Of a stretch of DNA of 5,016 nt, positions 1-5,016 are shown piece after piece (position 1 is the stretch's first letter; each line of letters begins with the position of its first letter). The translations under genes and the position numbers were made by a program. The notes below the pieces were generated by a model. It did not search any database. It saw only the letters and a list, made by a program, of their open reading frames with translations, and had not been told where the DNA came from. This DNA is from Methanospirillum hungatei (GTDB lineage Archaea > Halobacteriota > Methanomicrobia > Methanomicrobiales > Methanospirillaceae): positions 1 to 5,016 of the forward strand of contig QKDV01000080.1 of NCBI GenBank assembly GCA_003251955.1, read 5' to 3'.

Positions 1-151
1 CAAGGGGGGTCACATCCAGACAGGTACAGACCCTGTTTATCTCCTGTTTACCTTCAACAATCAGACCGATCCTACCCTGATCAAAAGGTTCAGCAAGTTC
101 AGGAGGGGCGGAGACCTCAAGATCCTGAATAATTTCATCCCTGTACATCAT
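1..151 (-). CDS. Nif3-like dinuclear metal-centre protein, N-terminal fragment (runs off left edge)
   Basis: Translating the minus strand from the ATG cluster gives about 50 uninterrupted residues, starting MYRDEIIQDLE, then APPELAEPFDQGRIGL, and later a CTCLDVTP motif. The order 'short helix, APP-LAE-DN/DQ-GL, beta strand ending LDVT' is typical of the N-terminus of the Nif3/YbgI family (often annotated GTP cyclohydrolase 1 type 2 homolog). These are toroidal proteins with a two-metal site whose physiological role is unsettled. The metal ligands lie further along and are outside the window. Three in-frame ATGs (first bases 154, 151, 148) follow an AAGGA Shine-Dalgarno at 163-159; 151 gives the best spacing (7 nt) and 148 is equally possible. 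It lies ~70 nt downstream of the response-regulator stop on the same strand. Family assignment is by motif recall and is fairly secure; the exact start is not. Confidence 0.8.
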   Translation of the reverse strand, partial: MMYRDEIIQDLEVSAPPELAEPFDQGRIGLIVEGKQEINRVCTCLDVTPL

Positions 152-223
152 CATTCATTCCTTGTATTCTAACACTTTACTAATGAACTTAAGATTAAAC
201 TGAAACACAGAAAACATCGACTA

Positions 224-877
224 TTATAAGGATTTAACCTCAAGAAGAAGTGAAAGATAATTTTGACTGATAGATGCACGTTTGTTCACCTTCCCGTCGA
301 TGAGTTGTTGTATCTCTCCGAGTTTTCGTGCAAAGATCTCTTCTTCTGATTCTAAACCATCACAGATACATTGGGGGTTCACGATCTCTTTCAGTGCATT
401 TAATGCACGGATCTGCCGTGATAGCAATGTCCATTCATCACAAACCTCTTTTGGAACACCTTTCGATTCTGCATTTGCTGCAGCAGACAGCACAGAATCA
501 TACCAGTCAAGGAACGAGGTGATGTATTCACATATGTCAGAGGCAACAAAGGGCTTTTTAATAAATCCACTTATTTGTTCTCCGAACCGGAGAATTTCAT
601 CTGCAAAAACCGCTTTTGCTGATGACATAAAGACAGGAATCTCCGAACCCTGGGGAAGGTTTTTTATTAAATCAAGAGTATCCCACCCATCAACGGGGTC
701 CATCATGATATCAAGAAGAACGAGATCATAGTGATCAGACTTAAGGCGCTGCATACCGTCGCCCGCACTCTCTACTGCAATGCAGGTGTATCCGCAATTG
801 ATCAGAGCATCACTCTGTGCCTCCCTGAATATCGCTTCATCATCGATTATCAGTATCTTCTTCTGTTTCTGTCCCAT
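224..877 (-). CDS. Response regulator with N-terminal receiver domain and unrecognised helical C-terminus
   Basis: Numbered from the ATG at 877 (217 aa), residues ~6-120 form a complete CheY-like receiver domain. The acidic pair is D12-D13, the phospho-acceptor D56 sits in LVLLDIMMD, the switch serine S85 or S86 is in FMSSAK, and K108 is in IKKPF. It should therefore be phosphorylated by a partner histidine kinase, which is not in this window. Residues ~123-217 are predicted mainly helical, include a CxC pair (NPQCICD), and show no helix-turn-helix, HATPase, GGDEF or other output domain that I recognise. An upstream in-frame ATG at 910 would add 11 residues, but only the 877 start has a GGAG motif (891-888) at a usable distance (10 nt). 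It follows the unknown gene 944-1561 by 66 nt, so it is probably in the same operon. The output mechanism is unknown; it may act through protein binding. Confidence 0.93.
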   Translation of the reverse strand: MGQKQKKILIIDDEAIFREAQSDALINCGYTCIAVESAGDGMQRLKSDHYDLVLLDIMMDPVDGWDTLDLIKNLPQGSEIPVFMSSAKAVFADEILRFGEQISGFIKKPFVASDICEYITSFLDWYDSVLSAAANAESKGVPKEVCDEWTLLSRQIRALNALKEIVNPQCICDGLESEEEIFARKLGEIQQLIDGKVNKRASISQNYLSLLLEVKSL

Positions 878-943
878 GAGCACACGGCTCCTGCCCGTAT
901 CTGTTATCATGTGTATGAAACAGGGAAAAACACTTCCTTTCCC

Positions 944-1561
944 TCAATCGCGGAGGGTTTTCCGGGTAATTGAGGAAAATTCTTCTTCGCCCTTCGCGAC
1001 TTCTCCACTGCAGATGAAAACTGCCGCACGAATAAGATATACAAGGTTTTGATCATCTGATGCAACTTCTGAAGAATCAAGTATCCTTTTCGTCAGATCA
1101 ACAGCATCCTCATCAGCCCCGGTCTGGAGGAGAACCATAGCATGGCTAATATGGGCAGAACATTTCCCAGGTTTTAAGCGACGGCCACGAACTCCTGGTT
1201 TGAACCATGAAGGATGATACACGCGTCTCCATTCAATAATATTTAGGAGCTGGCCGGCCTGCTCGAATATCATCTCTTCTACAGATACATTTGTGACAAT
1301 TTCCTGTAGCCATAATACTGCACGGTCAAGATCTCCATCCTCACGTGAGACTTCCCTGACCGCAGCCTGAAACATCTGTTCAAGAGGGGAGGGATACCTA
1401 CAGCAGAGCTTCGGGGCGATCCGATCTACAAGCAGATACCACAATGCAGGGAGGAACTCCTGGTCAAAAGAAAGGGATCCATGAATACATGGCTGGTTTA
1501 TGGTACCTTGATCTGTTTGTGATGTAGATGAAACGGAGTCAGGATTCTTTTTTTGCTGCAT
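944..1561 (-). CDS. Conserved-looking hypothetical protein, mostly helical (205 aa)
   Basis: I do not recognise this family. From the ATG at 1561 the protein has a polar Ser/Thr/Gln-rich N-terminal stretch (residues ~5-24). A soluble, predicted alpha-helical body follows (~33-115), then a basic, Gly/Pro-containing segment around 116-134 (HPSWFKPG, then RGRRLKPGK). A C-terminal helical pair (~135-200) resembles a tetratricopeptide-type repeat (AMVLLQTGADEDAVDLTKRIL, then AAVFICSGEVAKGEEEF), which would suit protein binding. There is no signal peptide, membrane segment or catalytic motif; the cysteines (25, 53, 54, 134, 184) form no metal-site pattern. A TTG at 1573 would add four residues, but the ATG is preferred. 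The gene overlaps the end of the upstream membrane-protein gene by 23 nt in another frame, so the two are probably translationally coupled. It precedes the response regulator and may work with it; that is inference. Confidence 0.75.
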   Translation of the reverse strand: MQQKKNPDSVSSTSQTDQGTINQPCIHGSLSFDQEFLPALWYLLVDRIAPKLCCRYPSPLEQMFQAAVREVSREDGDLDRAVLWLQEIVTNVSVEEMIFEQAGQLLNIIEWRRVYHPSWFKPGVRGRRLKPGKCSAHISHAMVLLQTGADEDAVDLTKRILDSSEVASDDQNLVYLIRAAVFICSGEVAKGEEEFSSITRKTLRD

Positions 1562-1928
1562 GGTCAGCCACAACTCCGGCCATAATCGTCATTACAGGAA
1601 TAACAAGATACCGAAGCCCAATCTGGAACGTATACGAGATGAGATCAAGTCCGTTCAAAGGGAGCAGAATCAGAATATCAAGTGCCCAGTTTATAAAAAG
1701 CCAAGACACAGCAGTGATGTATCCGGCAGTCATGTACTCCCAGGTCATGACGCTGAAGAGATGAATAATAAGAATTGCTCCAGTCAGGGAGCCGGCAATG
1801 ATCATGATACTTTTGAATAACTGCTGATCTATCAGGAGTTCTCCACCGGAATAGAGTGGGATTGCCAGCAAAAAAGGAATAAGCCATGTCAATATGCCGT
1901 ATAGGAAAACTCGTACATTGTCACGCAT
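1539..1928 (-). CDS. Small integral membrane protein with four predicted transmembrane helices (129 aa)
   Basis: Hydrophobic segments lie at about residues 5-27, 38-60, 67-91 and 97-121, so the protein should be an almost entirely membrane-embedded four-helix bundle. The tail is short and charged (DHAAKKES). Features that look conserved rather than random are the WLIPF motif in helix 1, the intramembrane Asp in INWALDILILLP (helix 3), and GLRYLVIPVMTI (helix 4). I recall similar unnamed proteins in methanogens, but no function is established to my knowledge. The start at 1928 is well supported by a GGTGAGGT Shine-Dalgarno (1941-1934), 5 nt upstream. It is the first gene of the leftward cluster with the overlapping unknown gene and the response regulator. 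A sensory or transport role would be speculation. Confidence 0.85.
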   Translation of the reverse strand: MRDNVRVFLYGILTWLIPFLLAIPLYSGGELLIDQQLFKSIMIIAGSLTGAILIIHLFSVMTWEYMTAGYITAVSWLFINWALDILILLPLNGLDLISYTFQIGLRYLVIPVMTIMAGVVADHAAKKES

Positions 1929-1933
1929 CGATT

Positions 1934-1941
1934 ACCTCACC
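1934..1941 (-). promoter_or_regulatory. Shine-Dalgarno site of the membrane-protein gene
   Basis: On the minus strand GGTGAGGT ends 5 nt before the ATG at 1928. It is a strong match to the anti-Shine-Dalgarno sequence and fixes this start. Confidence 0.75.
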
Positions 1942-1966
1942 GAGAGCATAACTTAACAGAAACTGA

Positions 1967-1975
1967 TTTTAATAT
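1967..1975 (-). promoter_or_regulatory. Probable TATA box of the leftward cluster
   Basis: The minus strand reads ATATTAAAA here, an AT-rich element resembling an archaeal TATA box. Transcription starting about 25 nt downstream (near 1945) would leave a leader of about 17 nt holding the Shine-Dalgarno at 1941-1934. The match is imperfect and placement is by inspection only. Confidence 0.45.
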
Positions 1976-2032
1976 CCAAGAAATTCCTCTGGAAATCATT
2001 ATTTTCGTCTCTTGCTAAATTATTCATTAAGA

Positions 2033-2040
2033 ATATATAA
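2033..2040 (+). promoter_or_regulatory. TATA box of the homocysteine operon
   Basis: ATATATAA lies about 33 nt before the ATG at 2069 and fits the archaeal TATA consensus. With the usual 25-27 nt spacing, transcription should start near 2060-2063. That leaves a leader of under 10 nt, and no Shine-Dalgarno precedes the ATG, so the first gene is probably translated from a leaderless or nearly leaderless mRNA. Confidence 0.6.
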
Positions 2041-2068
2041 CTGATCTGACTGCGAACAAAATAGTAGT

Positions 2069-3580
2069 ATGGATAAAACCATCGATGAGATCAACCGGCG
2101 GATACGTGATGGATCGGCCAGGGTGGTCACTGCCGATGAAATGCCTTCAATCGTCAGCGAACTCGGGGAAGAGGGAGCCCTCAAAGAGGTGGATGTGGTA
2201 ACCACCGGAACCTTCGGGGCGATGTGTTCCTCAGGTGCATTCCTTAATTTTGGTCATGCAGAACCCCCTATCAAGATGGAGCGTATCTGGCTCAATGATG
2301 TAGATGCATACGGAGGCATTGCAGCAGTTGATACCTACATTGGAGCAACAAACAAATCAGTAACCAGGGCTGAGAGTTACGGAGGAGCCCATGTCATTGA
2401 GGACTTCATTGCTGGGAAAGCAATAGAACTCAGAGCACAGTCCTCGGGATCTGACTGTTATCCACGTCGCAATATTACCACTGAAATACGGCTTGAAGAT
2501 CTCAACCAGGCGATCATGGTTAACCCACGCAACGCCTACCAGCGGTATGACGGGGCCACTAACACATCTGATGATACACTCTATACCTACATGGGAACTC
2601 TTCTTCCCCATTCAGGAAATGTTACTTATTCAGGTGCAGGAACCCTGAACCCACTCTGCAACGATCCTGGCTACAGGTTGATTGGAAGCGGTGTTCCAAT
2701 CTTCCTTGGTGGTGCACCAGGAATGGTAGTAGGCGAGGGAACACAACACTCCTCTGCAGGGAACTTCGGCACCCTGATGACCACTGCTGATATGAATGAA
2801 ATGTCAACCGATTTCCTCAGGGCAGCATATATGTACGGGTACGGTCCGACCCTTTACATGGGAGTAGGAATCCCCATTCCGGTTCTTGATATAGAAGTAG
2901 TAAGAAGAACCGCGATAAGAGATGAGGATATCCCAGTAAGTATCAAAGATTATGGAGTCCCATCAAGAAGCAGACCTGTCATCACCCAGGTGAATTATGC
3001 TGAGCTGAAAACCGGGAAGATCGAACTCAACGGGGAAGAGGTGAGAACCTCGTCTCTTTCCAGTTACCGCAATGCCCTGAAGGTTGCAAGAACTCTGAAG
3101 CAGTGGATTGAGGACGGACAGATGATATTAAACCTTCCGACGCGGCGTCTTGATCCGTCTAAACAGGTCAAGTCAATGCGTGAAACACGAAAGGTTGCCC
3201 TTGTTCAGGAGATCATGCAGCGGAAAGTGGTCACTGTCAAAGAGGATGAAGAGATTCCGGAAGCAGCACGCAAACTTCTGAAGGGTGAGACAAACCATCT
3301 CCCGGTACTCAACGAACAGGGTAGGCTTGTCGGGGTTGTAACAACATTCGATGTCGCCAAGGCTGTTGCCCATCCAGAACGCAGGGTCAGGGTAAAGGAT
3401 GTCATGACCAGAAACGTGATTACCACCAGATCCGATGAACCGGTTGATATCGCTGCACAAAAACTGGATCATCACCGAATCAGTGCTCTTCCGGTCGTGG
3501 ATGCACAGAACCAGTGCATTGCAATCCTCCATGCAAGTGATCTCGGCAAACTCTTCAAACCCGGAGGTCAGGGATTATGA
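2069..3580 (+). CDS. L-aspartate semialdehyde sulfurtransferase (HcyBio/DUF39 domain with two C-terminal CBS domains)
   Basis: This 503-aa protein matches the MA1821/MJ0100 family (COG1900 plus CBS). In Methanosarcina acetivorans the family, with its ferredoxin partner, converts aspartate semialdehyde and sulfide to homocysteine in the cytoplasm, bypassing O-acylhomoserine. The DUF39 domain spans about residues 5-370. Its two expected cysteines are present: C53 in TFGAMCSSGAFLN and C130 in SGSDCYPRR, equivalent to the MA1821 cysteines implicated in persulfide chemistry. Gly-rich motifs follow (IFLGGAPGMVVGEGTQHS). Two CBS domains follow at about 381-438 and 441-498. CBS1 keeps the nucleotide-contacting T425-x-x-D428 pattern, whereas the second has H488-x-x-D491. 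In MJ0100 this CBS pair binds S-adenosylmethionine and methylthioadenosine, so feedback control is likely here. The start at 2069 fits the family N-terminus and lies just past the predicted transcription start. It leads a three-gene operon and overlaps the next gene by ATGA. Confidence 0.96.
   Translation: MDKTIDEINRRIRDGSARVVTADEMPSIVSELGEEGALKEVDVVTTGTFGAMCSSGAFLNFGHAEPPIKMERIWLNDVDAYGGIAAVDTYIGATNKSVTRAESYGGAHVIEDFIAGKAIELRAQSSGSDCYPRRNITTEIRLEDLNQAIMVNPRNAYQRYDGATNTSDDTLYTYMGTLLPHSGNVTYSGAGTLNPLCNDPGYRLIGSGVPIFLGGAPGMVVGEGTQHSSAGNFGTLMTTADMNEMSTDFLRAAYMYGYGPTLYMGVGIPIPVLDIEVVRRTAIRDEDIPVSIKDYGVPSRSRPVITQVNYAELKTGKIELNGEEVRTSSLSSYRNALKVARTLKQWIEDGQMILNLPTRRLDPSKQVKSMRETRKVALVQEIMQRKVVTVKEDEEIPEAARKLLKGETNHLPVLNEQGRLVGVVTTFDVAKAVAHPERRVRVKDVMTRNVITTRSDEPVDIAAQKLDHHRISALPVVDAQNQCIAILHASDLGKLFKPGGQGL
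3563..3568 (+). promoter_or_regulatory. Shine-Dalgarno site for the NIL-ferredoxin gene, inside the preceding coding region
   Basis: GGAGGT lies within the last codons of the sulfurtransferase gene, 8 nt before the ATG at 3577. The start overlaps the upstream stop as ATGA, so the ferredoxin partner can be made both by fresh initiation and by coupling to the upstream gene. Confidence 0.8.
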
Positions 3581-3963
3581 AACTCCTGGTAAAACTATCA
3601 CACAAAAGCAGGCCTATAATCGCTGAGGTAGTCAAGGATACCGGAATCCTGATCAATGTTGATCGGGCCCGCTCTGATGCACACGAGGGAGAAGAAGCCC
3701 TGGTAGATGTACCTGATGAATTCTGCCGGCTTATCAGCGAGAGGATGCGAAGCCTGGGAGCCCATGTTAGTATTCTTGACGAGGGGGTCAGACATGATCG
3801 CGATGAGTGTGTTGACTGTGGATCCTGTATCAGTGTCTGTCCGAAGGAAGTTTTCTCATTTAATAGTGAGTGGGAACTTCAGGTCGAGACTAAACGCTGT
3901 ATACTTTGTGGCCGGTGCGTAATTGCCTGTCCACACCAGGCTCTTTCACTTAATGATGTCTGA
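3577..3963 (+). CDS. NIL-domain 2x[4Fe-4S] ferredoxin, iron-sulfur partner of the aspartate semialdehyde sulfurtransferase
   Basis: The protein (128 aa) has an N-terminal NIL domain (about residues 1-70), the small ACT-like fold found at the C-terminus of methionine ABC transporter ATPases. It is joined to a dicluster ferredoxin with two intact CxxCxxCxxxCP motifs: C78, C81, C84, C88 and C108, C111, C114, C118. This is the MA1822 architecture. Genetic work in Methanosarcina showed that MA1822 acts with MA1821 in homocysteine synthesis, presumably supplying electrons for persulfide reduction or thiol release. The NIL domain might sense methionine or help bind the enzyme; that part is inference. 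It overlaps the upstream stop by 4 nt and the downstream start by 1 nt, which supports stoichiometric co-expression. Confidence 0.96.
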   Translation: MKLLVKLSHKSRPIIAEVVKDTGILINVDRARSDAHEGEEALVDVPDEFCRLISERMRSLGAHVSILDEGVRHDRDECVDCGSCISVCPKEVFSFNSEWELQVETKRCILCGRCVIACPHQALSLNDV

Positions 3964-4688
3964 TGCCAATCAGGTACCATTTCGAGTTACACGAAACGAT
4001 AGCCACAATAATAGCAGATCAGAATGAAGATATCAGGATCGCATGTCAGGGCCTTGCAGACGCAAGACACAATATTGAACAGTATATCCTGAAAGATTCT
4101 TTTTTTAAAACTAGTTTTGAGCCGATACCGGTAAACACGACGTCTGGTATCATCAACCGGATGGCAGATGCAGCAGAAAAAGCCGGGGTTGGTCCCATGG
4201 CTTCTGTTGCCGGGGCTATAGCAACCTACGCTCTACAGAATGTCATCAGAGAGGGAGGAAAATTCTGTATGATCGACAACGGAGGCGATATCGCCCTGGT
4301 TGCTGATCGTGAGGTGACAATCGGACTCTTTTCAGGTGAGTCTCCTCTTTCAGGCAGATATGGATTTGTTGTTGGTCCAACATCAGGAATATACGGGATT
4401 TGTACATCTTCTGCAACCGTGGGCCCTTCGATATCACTCGGTATTGCAGATAGCGTAACAGTCTTCAGCCCTGACCCAATCCTTGCAGATGCAGTAGCAA
4501 CTTCTGTATGTAATGACCTCACCCCGGATGATCATTCATCCCTGGAAAGAGTTCCAGAAGGTATCGATGGAATCTTTGCCGTCTTCGGGGATAAGAGTGT
4601 GATCTGGGGAGAGATCCCTAGAATAATCCAGGCAAATGTTAATGAGAGCCTCATTACTGCCGGAGGAACCTGCAGTTATGGAAGATGA
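3963..4688 (+). CDS. UPF0280 / COG2122 ApbE-like protein promoting sulfide assimilation
   Basis: This 241-aa protein begins with the family signature RYHFELHETIATIIAD (residues 4-19). It carries GPMASVAGAIA (77-87), the ApbE-like glycine motif DNGGDIAL (105-112) and CTSSATVGPS (147-156), followed by ADSVTVF. It is full length for UPF0280, a relative of the ApbE flavin transferase family. The homologue MA1715 of Methanosarcina acetivorans is needed for efficient sulfide use in homocysteine and cysteine formation, but its chemistry is not settled. The start overlaps the ferredoxin stop as TGATG with no Shine-Dalgarno, so translation probably depends on reinitiation after the upstream gene. As I recall the family, the 150-155 segment is usually GTVGHS; here it reads ATVGPS, which may be a lineage variant. 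There is no signal peptide, so it should be cytoplasmic, unlike exported ApbE. Confidence 0.94.
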   Translation: MPIRYHFELHETIATIIADQNEDIRIACQGLADARHNIEQYILKDSFFKTSFEPIPVNTTSGIINRMADAAEKAGVGPMASVAGAIATYALQNVIREGGKFCMIDNGGDIALVADREVTIGLFSGESPLSGRYGFVVGPTSGIYGICTSSATVGPSISLGIADSVTVFSPDPILADAVATSVCNDLTPDDHSSLERVPEGIDGIFAVFGDKSVIWGEIPRIIQANVNESLITAGGTCSYGR

Positions 4689-4726
4689 TTTTTCGCTAGG
4701 ATAGAATTTGATTACTTATTGAGACC

Positions 4727-4767
4727 TGATCTTAAACCTGGTATCAACTCTTCTGATAGTAAGATCA
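4727..4767. repeat. Two-part inverted repeat downstream of the homocysteine operon
   Basis: Outer arms TGATCTTA (4727-4734) and TAAGATCA (4760-4767) are perfect 8-bp complements. Inside them TATCA (4742-4746) pairs with TGATA (4754-4758) around a 7-nt loop. Seven unpaired bases sit on the left side and one on the right. It starts 39 nt after the UPF0280 stop and ends 11 nt before a TATA-like element. It could be a 3'-end hairpin of the operon or an operator for a gene to the right. No T-run follows, so a classical terminator is not supported. Confidence 0.5.
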
Positions 4768-4778
4768 AATAGAATTGC

Positions 4779-4788
4779 TATATAAAAA
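4779..4788 (+). promoter_or_regulatory. Probable TATA box pointing to the right edge
   Basis: CTATATAAAA matches the archaeal TATA consensus well and would start transcription near 4810. No confident gene follows in the window. A second TATA-like hexamer, TTTATA at 4835-4840, is a weaker alternative. Confidence 0.45.
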
Positions 4789-4856
4789 TGGAGAGAACGG
4801 TATTACTATTGCCAGTTCAGGCAGAACTTAACTCTTTATAGACCTTTTCCTGCTGA

Positions 4857-4994
4857 ATGCTTGACGTTATTGATTCATTTCTTATCTCATCACAGGCCGT
4901 GGATCTTGCCGGACAATTCCAGAAAGGATACGCACAGGAACGGTTGAGATTCTCCTCAGAACATACCGCTTTTCCATGGAGAAACCAGAGATAA
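4857..4994 (+). CDS. Doubtful small ORF (45 aa) at the right edge
   Basis: An ATG at 4857 opens 45 codons (MLDVIDSFLISSQ start, PWRNQR end) that stop with TAA at 4992-4994. The composition is protein-like and a TATA box lies ~70 bp upstream, but there is no Shine-Dalgarno and I recognise no family. Other frames across the same bases are also open to the window edge: a plus-strand frame from 4874, with an ATG at 4976, and minus-strand frames, one of 66 codons ending at 4817. The true gene here may be in one of those, and this ORF may be a chance reading or a leader peptide. Confidence 0.2.
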   Translation: MLDVIDSFLISSQAVDLAGQFQKGYAQERLRFSSEHTAFPWRNQR

Positions 4995-5016
4995 AGACAG
5001 TGTGGACGGTTTCCTT

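Larger units (their letters stand above)
4689..5016. other. Right-edge region without a confident gene
   Basis: These 328 bases follow the UPF0280 stop. Immediately after the stop is a T5 tract (4689-4693), which could contribute to archaeal transcription termination but is short. Then come the inverted repeat, the TATA box and the doubtful ORF listed separately. A small AGTTC/GAACT hairpin lies at 4814-4828. No tRNA or rRNA pattern was seen. Confidence 0.6.

Noticed and set aside
282..731. 149-codon plus-strand ORF opposite the response regulator
   Set aside because: It lies entirely antisense to a clear receiver-domain gene, its translation is Ser/Ile-rich with no recognisable motif, and it has no convincing ribosome binding site.
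1560..1820. Plus-strand ORFs opposite the membrane-protein gene
   Set aside because: The minus-strand frame has a strong Shine-Dalgarno and clear transmembrane periodicity; the plus frames are polar and featureless.
1984..1994. TTCC-TCT-GGAA inverted repeat in the divergent promoter region
   Set aside because: With only 4-bp arms and a 3-nt spacer it is too short to distinguish from chance, though it lies between the two promoters.
1929..2068. Possible riboswitch (SAM or methionine) ahead of the homocysteine operon
   Set aside because: The predicted mRNA leader is under 10 nt and no conserved riboswitch core or stable multi-stem structure was seen.
3173..3532. 119-codon minus-strand ORF inside the CBS region
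   Set aside because: It is antisense to well-defined CBS domains; the Cys/His-rich translation is a shadow of the opposite reading frame.
4226..4522. 98-codon minus-strand ORF inside the UPF0280 gene
   Set aside because: It is antisense to a conserved coding region with intact family motifs and has no independent support.

Overview
The window looks like chromosome of a methanogenic archaeon, most likely class Methanomicrobia and perhaps order Methanomicrobiales. The evidence is a CBS-fused homocysteine-synthesis gene, a NIL/ferredoxin gene and a UPF0280 gene in a row, archaeal TATA-box promoters, moderate GC and densely packed genes. The exact genus cannot be fixed from this sequence. No mobile element, CRISPR array, rRNA or tRNA is visible.

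Left part (1-1928), all on the minus strand and read right to left: a four-helix membrane protein of unknown function (1539-1928), an unrecognised mostly helical soluble protein (944-1561) overlapping it by 23 nt, a response regulator with an unrecognised C-terminal output region (224-877), and the first ~50 residues of a Nif3-like protein that runs off the left edge (1-151). Spacing suggests one operon, although the Nif3 gene follows a ~70 nt gap and could have its own promoter.

Centre (1929-2068) is a 140-bp divergent promoter region. It holds a TATA box for each direction, with a small inverted repeat overlapping the rightward one.

Right part (2069-4688), plus strand, is a tightly coupled three-gene operon for sulfide assimilation into homocysteine. 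It encodes the L-aspartate-semialdehyde sulfurtransferase (HcyBio/DUF39 plus two CBS domains), its NIL-domain 2x[4Fe-4S] ferredoxin partner, and the ApbE-like UPF0280 protein. The genes overlap by 4 nt (ATGA) and 1 nt (TGATG). In the known system of Methanosarcina acetivorans (MA1821, MA1822 and MA1715) the first two make homocysteine from aspartate semialdehyde and sulfide, and the third makes sulfide use efficient. The CBS pair and NIL domain suggest feedback by S-adenosylmethionine or methionine.

The last 328 bases (4689-5016) contain no confident gene. They hold a two-part inverted repeat, a good TATA box and a doubtful 45-codon ORF.
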